DNA of 12,007 bases, taken from the NCBI GenBank assembly GCA_035564555.1, contig DATMTS010000107.1, positions 1 through 12,007 of the forward strand, read 5' to 3'. This document shows, piece by piece, positions 1 to 6,237 of the stretch. Origin of the DNA: DATMTS01 sp035564555 (GTDB lineage Bacteria; Actinomycetota; Actinomycetes; Actinomycetales; Microbacteriaceae). A program made the position numbers and the translations under genes. The stretch's first letter is position 1, and each line of letters begins with the position of its first letter. The notes beneath the pieces are model-generated. The model ran no database searches and had not been told where the DNA came from. It saw only the letters and a list, made by a program, of their open reading frames with translations.

Positions 1-75
1 CTCCAAGAGGCGTGGCCGCCTTCCGCTGAGGAGCCGCGAGCAGGGGCCGGTCGTAGCAGGATGGCCGGGGCGAGG
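1..75. other. Left edge, no gene recognised
   Basis: This short stretch lies beyond the stop codon of the TetR gene. I see no convincing coding frame, hairpin or promoter in it. It may be the spacer to a gene outside the window. Confidence 0.4.
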
Positions 76-708
76 TCATCCACGGGCTGGCACATCGTTA
101 TGCCCTTGCGCCGCGTCGTCGACGTGCGCAGAGGCGACCCCAAGCAGATTCTTCGCCGTTATGACGGCGAGCCCCGGCGTGGGCCGACCTTGTACGACAG
201 CACGGGCCGCGATGCCGTCGTGGACCATCGTGAGCTGTTGCGCCAGCAGGAGCGGATCTTCGGCCCCGGCGTCCGCGGCCGCGACTCTGAAATACTCCGT
301 CAGCGTGTCGTGGAACTCTCGCGCCACGATCCGTGCCGGGTGCTCCGGGAGTTTGATCTCGGTGGCGACCGAAACGTAGGGGCAGCCCTGGAAGGCCGGG
401 TCGGCGACGACCGCTTCGAGCCGGCCGAACAGGATGAGGATGCGGTCGGCCCCGGTCATCGCGCTCGCGTCCGGGGGAATCAGCGCGGCCAGATAGCCGG
501 GGACGCTGCGCCGCAATGCAGCCGCGAGCAGCTCTTCCTTGCTTCCGAATAGCTGGTACATCGACTTCTTGGACACCCCCGCCGCCTGACACAGTGCATC
601 CACGCCCACGCTGACTCCGTGCGTGTAGAAGAGCCGCGCTGCCGCGTCGAGCAGCCGCTCGCGCGTCGGCGGCACAGGGACCGCCGCGGCAGATGACGAA
701 GTGTCCAT
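76..708 (-). CDS. TetR/AcrR-family transcriptional repressor
   Basis: A 210-residue DNA-binding repressor of normal TetR length. Residues about 15-61 form the N-terminal three-helix domain, with the helix-turn-helix VDALCQAAGVSKKSMYQLFG at 36-55. The rest is the all-helical ligand-binding domain, with a GCPYVSVATE segment (108-117) typical of one AcrR-like subgroup. The frame stays open upstream for 95 more residues, but those read through the divergent promoter and have no TetR character, so I choose the ATG at 708, which starts the recognisable domain. No good Shine-Dalgarno precedes it. A TACTAT -10 (717-722) with TTTCCA -35 (740-745, 17-bp spacer) would give a nearly leaderless mRNA. The gene is divergent from an MDR reductase and a hydratase gene, which it probably regulates (inference). 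Cys40 and Cys109 could sense electrophiles, but nothing here proves it. The natural ligand cannot be read from the sequence. Confidence 0.9.
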   Translation of the reverse strand: MDTSSSAAAVPVPPTRERLLDAAARLFYTHGVSVGVDALCQAAGVSKKSMYQLFGSKEELLAAALRRSVPGYLAALIPPDASAMTGADRILILFGRLEAVVADPAFQGCPYVSVATEIKLPEHPARIVAREFHDTLTEYFRVAAADAGAEDPLLLAQQLTMVHDGIAARAVVQGRPTPGLAVITAKNLLGVASAHVDDAAQGHNDVPARG

Positions 709-716
709 GACGGCCA

Positions 717-745
717 ATAGTACCCGTCGGCTTGCATTATGGAAA
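717..745 (-). promoter_or_regulatory. Putative promoter of the tetR gene
   Basis: Read on the minus strand, TTTCCA (745-740) and TACTAT (722-717) are separated by 17 bp. The expected start of transcription falls at about 708-711, at the ATG itself, so the transcript would be leaderless or nearly so, which fits the lack of a ribosome binding site. The -35 overlaps the first operator-like repeat, which would allow autorepression. An alternative -10, CATAAT (741-736), is also present but lacks a good -35. This is a prediction from motifs only. Confidence 0.4.
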
Positions 746-760
746 CCGGTTGGTTTACTG
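732..760 (+). promoter_or_regulatory. Putative promoter of the reductase-hydratase unit
   Basis: TTGCAT (732-737) and TTTACT (755-760) are separated by 17 bp and match sigma-70-like hexamers moderately (four of six at the -10). Transcription would begin near 767, inside the second palindrome. Both hexamers are interleaved with the operator-like repeats and with the opposing tetR promoter, so one bound repressor could shut both directions. The assignment rests on motif spacing only. Confidence 0.4.
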
Positions 761-782
761 TTGTGGAAACCGATCAGTTTCC
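741..782. promoter_or_regulatory. Tandem TetR operator-like palindromes
   Basis: Two sites begin with GGAAACCG and are offset by 24 bp. The second, GGAAACCGATCAGTTTCC (765-782), is a near-perfect 18-bp palindrome with one mismatch per half-site. The first, GGAAACCGGTTGGTTTAC (741-758), is a degenerate version with six of nine symmetric positions. They lie between divergent tetR and reductase genes and overlap both predicted promoters, the usual arrangement for a TetR autoregulator. That this TetR binds here is inference. Confidence 0.65.
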
Positions 783-799
783 ACATTTTGGAGGAGCCC

Positions 800-1843
800 A
801 TGTCTACCGTGACCAACCCCGACGCGCAGTCGTACGCCGTCCTGCCTGCATCCACTCGCGCATGGCGCCTGGCAAGCCGACCGGTCGGCGAGCCCACCGC
901 GGAGGACGTTGTGATCGACACGATCCCACTCGAGCCGATCGCCGAGGGAGAGCTCCTCGTCGCGAACGAGTTCCTCTCGGTCGACCCGTACATGCGGGGC
1001 CGAATGAGCGATAAGAAGTCCTACATCGCCCCCTACCCGTTGGGCGAGCCACTGGACGGCCCCGCTGTCGGCCGAGTGATCGCCTCCCGCGCAGCCGGCT
1101 TCGCGGTCGGCGACCACGTCTTCCACGGCCTCGGTTGGCGCGAACACGCAGTCCTCGACGCGGCAACCGTCTACAAGGTGGACCCGGACCTTGCGCCGCT
1201 GTCAACCTACCTCGGGGTCCTTGGGGTGCCGGGCGTCACCGCTTACATCGGGATCGAGCGTTTCGCCGAACTGAAAGGCGGCGAGACCGTCTACGTCTCC
1301 GGTGCTGCGGGTGCCGTGGGCTCCGTCGTCGGGCAGATCGCGAAGCTGAAGGGCGCGAGTCGGGTGATCGGCAGTGCCGGCTCCGACGCGAAGGTGGCCC
1401 AGCTGGTGAAGGACTTCGGGTTCGACGCCGCGTTCAACTACAAGACCGCCCCCATCGCCGACAGCCTCGCCGAGCTTGTCCCCGAAGGTATCGACGTGTT
1501 CTTCGACAACGTCGGTGGCGAGGCGCTGGAGGCCGCGATCGGCGCTCTGAACATTCACGCACGGATCGTGCTGTCCGGCATGGTCTCCCAGTACAACGGG
1601 CAGCCGGTCATCGGTCCGCGCAACATCTGGAACCTGTCCGTCACTCGCTCCAAGCTGCTGACCTTCATGGTCACCGAGGAGATGGATCTGCAGCCGCAGT
1701 TCTTCCAGGAAGCCGCCGGATGGCTGGCCGCTGGCGCGCTGCGCTATCAGGAGACCATCGTCGACGGATTCGAGAACACCCTCGACGCCTACTCAGCAAT
1801 GATGCGCGGCGAGAACACCGGGAAGATGCTCGTCCGGCTCTGA
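800..1843 (+). CDS. NADP-dependent MDR oxidoreductase (CurA/PTGR-like)
   Basis: A 347-residue zinc-independent member of the medium-chain dehydrogenase/reductase superfamily, close to the leukotriene B4 12-hydroxydehydrogenase / 2-alkenal reductase / curcumin reductase group. These enzymes use NAD(P)H to reduce the activated C=C bond of enals and enones. The signature VDPYMRGRMSD is at 61-71 in the catalytic domain. The Rossmann nucleotide-binding motif VSGAAGAVGSVVGQIAKLKG is at 166-185, followed by DVFFDNVGGE (232-241) and ARIVLSGMVSQYN (254-266). The length is typical of the family. The frame is open upstream to 701, but the ATG at 800 follows a strong GGAGGAG (790-796) and matches the family's N-terminus. 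It is first in a two-gene unit, 46 bp before the hydratase gene, and divergent from tetR. Exact substrate is unknown; detoxification of reactive carbonyls or a catabolic step are both possible. Confidence 0.92.
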   Translation: MSTVTNPDAQSYAVLPASTRAWRLASRPVGEPTAEDVVIDTIPLEPIAEGELLVANEFLSVDPYMRGRMSDKKSYIAPYPLGEPLDGPAVGRVIASRAAGFAVGDHVFHGLGWREHAVLDAATVYKVDPDLAPLSTYLGVLGVPGVTAYIGIERFAELKGGETVYVSGAAGAVGSVVGQIAKLKGASRVIGSAGSDAKVAQLVKDFGFDAAFNYKTAPIADSLAELVPEGIDVFFDNVGGEALEAAIGALNIHARIVLSGMVSQYNGQPVIGPRNIWNLSVTRSKLLTFMVTEEMDLQPQFFQEAAGWLAAGALRYQETIVDGFENTLDAYSAMMRGENTGKMLVRL

Positions 1844-1889
1844 TCCCTAGAGCAACCAACCTCACCATCAGAATCGAAGGAGAACCACC

Positions 1890-2720
1890 ATGTCCCAGCC
1901 CAGCACGCTCGTCCTTGAGCGCACCAGCCCGCGCACCGCCCGCATCCGCTTCTCGAACCCACCCGTGAACCTTGTCATCCCGGAGACCGTGGTCTCGCTG
2001 CACCGCATCATCGGCGAACTCGACGCTGACCCCGACATCCAGGTCGTCACGTTCGAAAGCGACCTCGACGACTTCTTCTTCAATCACTTCGACGGTGCGG
2101 CCTCCGCCGACCTTCCGCAGCCAGCGAACGAGGGTGGCCTGCCCGTGTGGTCGGAGGCCGTCATCCGACTCAGCAAGGCCTCGTTCGTCAGCATCGCCGT
2201 CATCCGAGGCCGCGCCCGCGGCGCAGGTAACGAGCTCGCCATGGCGGCCGACCTGCGCTACGCCAGCCGGGAGAAGGCATTCTTCGGCCAGCCCGAGGTG
2301 GGCATCGGCATCGTCCCCGGCGGCGGCGGCTCCGAACGCCTGACCCGCTCCATCGGCCGCGACCGCGCTTTGGAGGTCATTCTCGGAAGCGCCGACTACG
2401 ACGCCGCCACCGCCGAGCGGTGGGGCTGGATCACCCGAGCCCTGCCCGACGCCGACCTCGACGCGTTCGTCGACACAACCGTCACCCGGCTGGCTTCCTT
2501 CGACCCGGCCGCCCTCGCCCTGGCCAAGAACCAGGTCAACCGGGCGAGCTTGCCGCCGGACGGCGACATCGTCGCCGCGTACGAGGAGTTCGCCGGGACG
2601 CTCACCAACCCCGGCTTCTACGCTCGCGCCATGGCCCTCGCCGCGTTAGGCGAACAGCACGGCATCGCCGTCGAATACGACCTCGGACGCTACATCGCAG
2701 ACGCGAACGCATCCGCCTGA
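1890..2720 (+). CDS. Enoyl-CoA hydratase/isomerase family protein
   Basis: A 276-residue crotonase-fold protein. The core GAGNELAMAADLRYASREKAFFGQPEVGIGIVPGGGG spans 111-147. Glu115 (in NELAMAAD) and Glu136 (in FGQPE) align with the two catalytic glutamates of classical enoyl-CoA hydratase, so water addition to an enoyl-CoA is possible. The first oxyanion-hole segment is unusual: where classical members have an A-G-A-D type motif, this protein has DFFFNHFDGAA (61-71). I believe such an FF.HFD variant exists in a subgroup often encoded near regulators and oxidoreductases, but this cannot be checked here. The start is fixed by AAGGAG (1877-1882), 7 nt before the ATG. It is co-directional with the MDR reductase and probably shares its promoter. 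Whether it acts on a CoA ester or has been recruited to another substrate is unclear. Confidence 0.9.
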   Translation: MSQPSTLVLERTSPRTARIRFSNPPVNLVIPETVVSLHRIIGELDADPDIQVVTFESDLDDFFFNHFDGAASADLPQPANEGGLPVWSEAVIRLSKASFVSIAVIRGRARGAGNELAMAADLRYASREKAFFGQPEVGIGIVPGGGGSERLTRSIGRDRALEVILGSADYDAATAERWGWITRALPDADLDAFVDTTVTRLASFDPAALALAKNQVNRASLPPDGDIVAAYEEFAGTLTNPGFYARAMALAALGEQHGIAVEYDLGRYIADANASA

Positions 2721-2736
2721 TTCGCGACGCGGCCAG

Positions 2737-2785
2737 GACCGCACCGTCAGGATGAACCTTTACCAGGGTCACGGACGGTGCGGTC
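2737..2785. terminator. 12-bp inverted repeat after the hydratase gene
   Basis: GACCGCACCGTC (2737-2748) and GACGGTGCGGTC (2774-2785) are perfect reverse complements separated by 25 nt. The repeat starts 16 bp after the hydratase stop codon and lies between it and the minus-strand exporter remnant. It could end transcription from either side. No T-run follows on the plus strand, so it is not a textbook intrinsic terminator. It could also be a repeat left by a rearrangement. Confidence 0.5.
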
Positions 2786-3024
2786 TTCGGTCTGGCCGCC
2801 GTCCGCGGCCGGCGCTCCGCCGCGGGTCTCACCGGCGGGCACCGACAAGCCCGGCATGCGAATCAGCCGCGCCGGCGTCGCCGAGAACGGCGATCGCTCC
2901 GGCGACGCTGTCGCTACTCCACCGGAGCGGAGGTGGACGCAGCGGTGAATGGCAGCAGGATGCGCGTGGCGACCACGAGAGCGACCACGAGTGCAGCCTG
3001 GATGCCGACGGTGAGGCCGAACCC

Positions 3025-3063
3025 CGGGTTGCTCGTCCGGGTTGCTCGTCCTGGATGCTCGTC
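3025..3063. repeat. Three 13-bp tandem repeats
   Basis: The unit CGGGTTGCTCGTC occurs exactly at 3025-3037 and 3038-3050, and a third copy with two changes follows at 3051-3063. The array is inside the MFS exporter remnant, in the part encoding the loop between its two remaining helices. Confidence 0.9.
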
Positions 3064-3066
3064 CGG

Positions 3067-3102
3067 GAGACGATGAGGAAGAGAGACGATGAGGAAGAGA
3101 GA
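3067..3102. repeat. Two 16-bp tandem repeats
   Basis: GAGACGATGAGGAAGA occurs exactly at 3067-3082 and 3083-3098, followed by a partial third GAGA. It begins 3 bp after the 13-bp array. Two surplus 13-bp units plus one surplus 16-bp unit add 42 bp, exactly 14 codons, so the minus-strand exporter frame is kept. Confidence 0.9.
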
Positions 3103-3180
3103 GCCGAGCAACGCGACGCCCAGGGCGAGACAAGACTGCTGGACGGTGATCAGGATGCCTCCCCCGACGCCGCCCAGGTC

Positions 3181-3502
3181 TCGACGTCGCCGGCGGCGCA
3201 CACCTCGGAATGGGTCCTAGAGCAAGGTCATTGGATGCCTGTGCTTCGCCGGCAGGCGGGCACGGTGGTCGGTTGGGCCCCACGACGACCTTGTCGCTCC
3301 GAGTTCCGGCCGGACTTCCCTCGTTGTGGGGCTCCTCGTTCTGGGACTGCGCTCGCATAACGGCAGGCGGATACGGTGGCAGTCGTGTGGACTCCCGCAA
3401 GCTCAGGAACGTGCTCGCGTCCGCATTCGGCGCCGCCGTCCAGTAGCAAGTTCAAGCGGGAACGACCAGGTTCACCGTACGCGCACGAAGGTGAGGGCAC
3501 CG
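3181..3502. other. Junction region without a recognisable gene
   Basis: No frame on either strand here encodes a protein I recognise, although several stay open as expected in high-GC DNA. Around 3223-3293 there is a long-range inverted repeat (CAAGGTC / GACCTTG) enclosing a shorter stem, GCCTG / CAGGC (3237-3241 / 3253-3257). The left side is where homology to the MFS exporter stops, so a rearrangement breakpoint probably lies near 3180. No promoter was clear. Confidence 0.4.
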
Positions 3503-3664
3503 ATGCACGCCGAGGTATTCCAGAGCTCGCTCACGGGAGAGCGGATCCGCGTTCGGTGCGAATGCGGGCGACGCGTTGATCACCCGTTCATGGGCGATGA
3601 CCTGCTTCTTCGCCTGATGACGACACCTCCGGAATCCCCGCCCATGACGCCGGAGGAACGCTGA
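3503..3664 (+). CDS. Possible small hypothetical protein (53 aa)
   Basis: An ATG at 3503 opens a 53-residue frame encoding a polar protein that begins MHAEVFQSSLTGERIRVRCE and contains a C-E-C-G pair (19-22). It ends in a proline- and methionine-rich tail. A purine-rich GAAGGTGAGGG (about 3487-3497) is placed as a possible ribosome binding site. About three quarters of codons end in G or C, somewhat below the large neighbours, so coding is plausible but not certain. It converges with the GH3 gene, 52 bp away. I do not recognise the family. The two cysteines alone are not a zinc site. It could be a spurious frame. Confidence 0.35.
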   Translation: MHAEVFQSSLTGERIRVRCECGRRVDHPFMGDDLLLRLMTTPPESPPMTPEER

Positions 3665-3716
3665 CTCCACCAGAATTGCGGATGATGAGTTCTGCCGCGA
3701 CCGCTCCGTCCGCGCG

Positions 3717-6233
3717 TCATGCCACGACCGTGAGGACCCCCTCGACCAGGAGCGCGTCGGCAGAAGTGCCGGCCGCCAGACGGTAGCTGCCCGGCTGCAC
3801 GCGCAGGGCGCCCGCGTGCACCCAGTCGTCGACCGCGCCGGGGAGCCGGATGGCGTCATCCCACACGGCCAGCCGCTCGAGCGGAAACTCCAACTCGACC
3901 GTGCGACGCTCCCCCGGCTCGAGCCGCAGTCGCTGATAGGCGACGAGGATGCGCAGCGATCCCGCGACGGGCAGATCCTTCGGCGGCAACGCATACAACT
4001 GCACAAGCTCCTCCGCCTCACGATCGCCGGTGTTGCGCACCGTGACCGATGTGCGCACCACGGGCTCGCCCGGCCGCGGCTCGAACGCAGCATGCCGGTG
4101 TGTCGGCGCCGGAGCGGCCGCTGCGCCATCGACGAGCTCGAGCGACTCGTACGCGACCGTTGAGTACGTGCAGCCACGCCCTATCGCGAAGGCGTACGGC
4201 TCGGGTTGATGCCGGTAGGTGGCCTGCTGCCGTGTCGTGTCGTAGTCGAACAGGTCGCCCGCCTGGTCGGGATGCGCCGGCCAGGATTGCGCGAGACGGC
4301 CGCGGGGCTCACGATCGCCGCTGATCACATCGACCAGACCGTGCCCCAGTTCCTGACCGCCGTGACTCGACCACATGACGGTCGCCGCGTCCCGCACTCC
4401 TTCCGGCAGCACGTACGGATAGCTCGAGATCAGGGTCAGCACGCAGCGTTCGTTCGCGCCGCGCGCCGCTCTCCACAACTCGGCTGCGGGCTCCGGCAGC
4501 ATGAGATGCGGGCGGTCCTCGGTCTCGCGTCCCGCGAGGTGCGGGTCGTTGCCCACTGCGACGAAGACGACATCGGCGGATGCCGCTCGGCGCGCGACCG
4601 ACTCCTGGCCGGAGGAGATCATGCGTACCCCGAACCGTTCGGCGCGGTCGATCGTGACCGCCTCGGCCGCGAGCAGCCGGGAATCCCGCATCACCCGCAC
4701 CCAGCGGCCGGATCCGAGGTGCAGAAGCGACCAGGTGCCGTCTGCATGCACGTGACGGCGGAAGCTCTCCTGCGCCACCCACCCACCGACCCGCTCAGCG
4801 TCTGCGCGCATGGGCCATTGCCCGCCGGTCAGCAGGCGCCCGCTGGCGTGCGATCTCAACGTGAGGATGCCATCACCCCAGTCGATCACGTCGAAGCAAC
4901 CGGACTCGTCCGGATCGGCTGCCGCCGCCTCGACCTGTCCTCCGTCGGTCGTGCACGTGACATAGCGGCCAGTCGAGGCCGATCGAAGCGCGACGGTGTC
5001 CGCACCGCTGACGAGTTCGACGCGTGCCGCCGGGTAACGCTCGGCGAGGGCCGTCGACAATCCCACCGCGTAGGGTGGCGTGCCCGAGTACCAGTCGGTG
5101 AGCACCGAGTCGCCCAGCGGGCCGACCACGACGATCACCGTCGGATCCGCCAGCGGGAGTACGCCCGCGTCGTTTCGCAACACCACGACGGCGCTTCCCG
5201 CGGCCTTGCGGGCGAGCTCGCGCGAGGCGGGCGCATCGATGTCATGGGCGGCGATCGCCTTGTACGGGTCGTCGTCACCGTCGAACTCCCCGGTGCGCAG
5301 CCGCAGTTCCAGCAGGCGCAGCACCGCGGCGTCGACATCGGCCATGGTCAACCGTCCGGCAGCGAGCGCCTCGTTCAGATAGCCGACGGTGGGGGCGGCA
5401 TCCGCCCCGTCGTCGGTGAATGAGTCCATGCCGGAGCGGACGAGGGCCACCGCGGCCGAGACGTGATCGGGATACGCCCGCTGCGAAGTCACCAGAAAGC
5501 TCGGCGCCCCAGCATCGGAGACGAACGCGATCGACTCGCCCGTCCAGGACCGTGCCTCCTCCACCAGCTCAGGCTGCGTGTGCGCGGGAACTCCGTTCAC
5601 CCGGTTGTAGGCGAGCATGACCGCGCCGGCTGCTCCGGATTCCAGCGGACCGCGGAACGCGGGAAGCTCCTCCTCGTGCAGGGTGCGAAGGGACATCTCC
5701 GACGACGTGGTCGACCGGTCGGTCTCGTTGTTGTAGGCGAGGAAATGCTTGAGCGTCGGCACGGTGCGCCACACTCGTTCGTGATCACCGCGCAGACCTT
5801 GGGAGTACGCCGTCGCGAGGTGCGCCGTGAGTTGCGGATCTTCCGAATAGCCTTCTTCGTTGCGCCCCCAGGCGGGATGACGCAACGTATTGACCACCGG
5901 AGCCCACACGTTCAGGCTCACCGAATGATCCTCGGCGCGCTTGGCGCGCACCTCGGTGGAGGTGACCGCCCCGACGGCCCGCAGCAGGTCGACATCCCAG
6001 GTGGCGGCCAGTCCGACCGCCTGGGGGAAGACCGTGGCGGTGCCCAGCCACGCCACGCCGTGCAGCGCCTCGCATCCGGTGTGGAACGCAGGGATGCCGA
6101 GCCGCTCGACCGCCGGGGCCGCCTGATGCAGCATGGCGACGCGCTCCTGCGGGGTGAGTCGCTCGAGCAGGTCGCGAGCCCGTTCAGCGGTGGAAAGGTC
6201 GGTTCGCCGGAACGGCGCGTCTTCAGTCGTCAC
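3717..6233 (-). CDS. GH3 family beta-glycosidase with inserted beta-trefoil domain
   Basis: An 838-residue glycoside hydrolase of family 3, predicted to release beta-linked glucose or xylose from non-reducing ends. The N-terminal (beta/alpha)8 domain has HTGCEALHGV (51-60), NEEGYSEDP (125-133) and LKHFLAYNNE (161-170; Lys162-His163 sugar-binding pair). The catalytic nucleophile is Asp240 in FVSDAGAP. The alpha/beta sandwich domain starts near 335, is interrupted by a fascin-like beta-trefoil segment (about 414-525), and resumes to about 690. A fibronectin-III-like domain closes the protein (about 720-835). The GTG at 6233 lies 4 nt after the GH31 stop codon and follows AGGAAGG (6242-6248), so the two genes are probably translationally coupled. 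A longer in-frame start would run into the GH31 gene and adds no GH3 sequence. No signal peptide is seen, so it should be cytoplasmic. With the alpha-xylosidase next door, trimming of xyloglucan oligosaccharides is the best guess. Confidence 0.92.
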   Translation of the reverse strand: MTTEDAPFRRTDLSTAERARDLLERLTPQERVAMLHQAAPAVERLGIPAFHTGCEALHGVAWLGTATVFPQAVGLAATWDVDLLRAVGAVTSTEVRAKRAEDHSVSLNVWAPVVNTLRHPAWGRNEEGYSEDPQLTAHLATAYSQGLRGDHERVWRTVPTLKHFLAYNNETDRSTTSSEMSLRTLHEEELPAFRGPLESGAAGAVMLAYNRVNGVPAHTQPELVEEARSWTGESIAFVSDAGAPSFLVTSQRAYPDHVSAAVALVRSGMDSFTDDGADAAPTVGYLNEALAAGRLTMADVDAAVLRLLELRLRTGEFDGDDDPYKAIAAHDIDAPASRELARKAAGSAVVVLRNDAGVLPLADPTVIVVVGPLGDSVLTDWYSGTPPYAVGLSTALAERYPAARVELVSGADTVALRSASTGRYVTCTTDGGQVEAAAADPDESGCFDVIDWGDGILTLRSHASGRLLTGGQWPMRADAERVGGWVAQESFRRHVHADGTWSLLHLGSGRWVRVMRDSRLLAAEAVTIDRAERFGVRMISSGQESVARRAASADVVFVAVGNDPHLAGRETEDRPHLMLPEPAAELWRAARGANERCVLTLISSYPYVLPEGVRDAATVMWSSHGGQELGHGLVDVISGDREPRGRLAQSWPAHPDQAGDLFDYDTTRQQATYRHQPEPYAFAIGRGCTYSTVAYESLELVDGAAAAPAPTHRHAAFEPRPGEPVVRTSVTVRNTGDREAEELVQLYALPPKDLPVAGSLRILVAYQRLRLEPGERRTVELEFPLERLAVWDDAIRLPGAVDDWVHAGALRVQPGSYRLAAGTSADALLVEGVLTVVA

Positions 6234-6237
6234 TGGT

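Larger units (their letters stand above)
2914..3180 (-). pseudogene. Truncated MFS (DHA2-type) drug exporter remnant
   Basis: A minus-strand frame encodes about 88 residues resembling the C-terminus of a 14-helix major facilitator superfamily exporter. The first recognisable part is GGVGGGILITVQQSCLALGV, running into a membrane helix ending in LLGSLFLIVS. A loop follows, then a last helix with GFGLTVGIQAALVVALVV, then a polar tail and stop. Full-length family members have about 450-500 residues. Here everything before the penultimate helix is missing, and upstream sequence (above about 3180) shows no exporter homology in any minus frame. No start codon with a ribosome binding site is placed to express it; the nearest ATG at 3201 precedes an arginine run that looks like junction sequence. 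The inter-helix loop is enlarged by short tandem duplications (3025-3102). I read it as a deletion remnant, probably non-functional. Confidence 0.6.

Noticed and set aside
709..993. In-frame 95-residue N-terminal extension of the TetR protein
   Set aside because: It runs through the divergent promoter and the opposing reductase gene and has no TetR-like sequence; the domain starts at the ATG at 708.
1848..3225. Shared 10-mer CCTAGAGCAA near 1849 and 3216, as a possible duplication boundary
   Set aside because: A 10-base match is expected many times by chance in 12 kb, and the flanks do not match.
2752..3360. 202-codon plus-strand frame across the junction region
   Set aside because: It is antisense to the exporter remnant, crosses the tandem repeats and has no recognisable sequence.
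3665..3716. CAGAA/TTCTG pairing as a terminator for the GH3 gene
   Set aside because: Only 5 bp with a 14-nt loop and no T-run; too weak to call.
4206..5423. 405-codon open frame on the plus strand opposite the GH3 gene
   Set aside because: It is antisense to a clear enzyme gene, arginine- and histidine-rich, without recognisable motifs, as expected for a shadow frame in GC-rich DNA.
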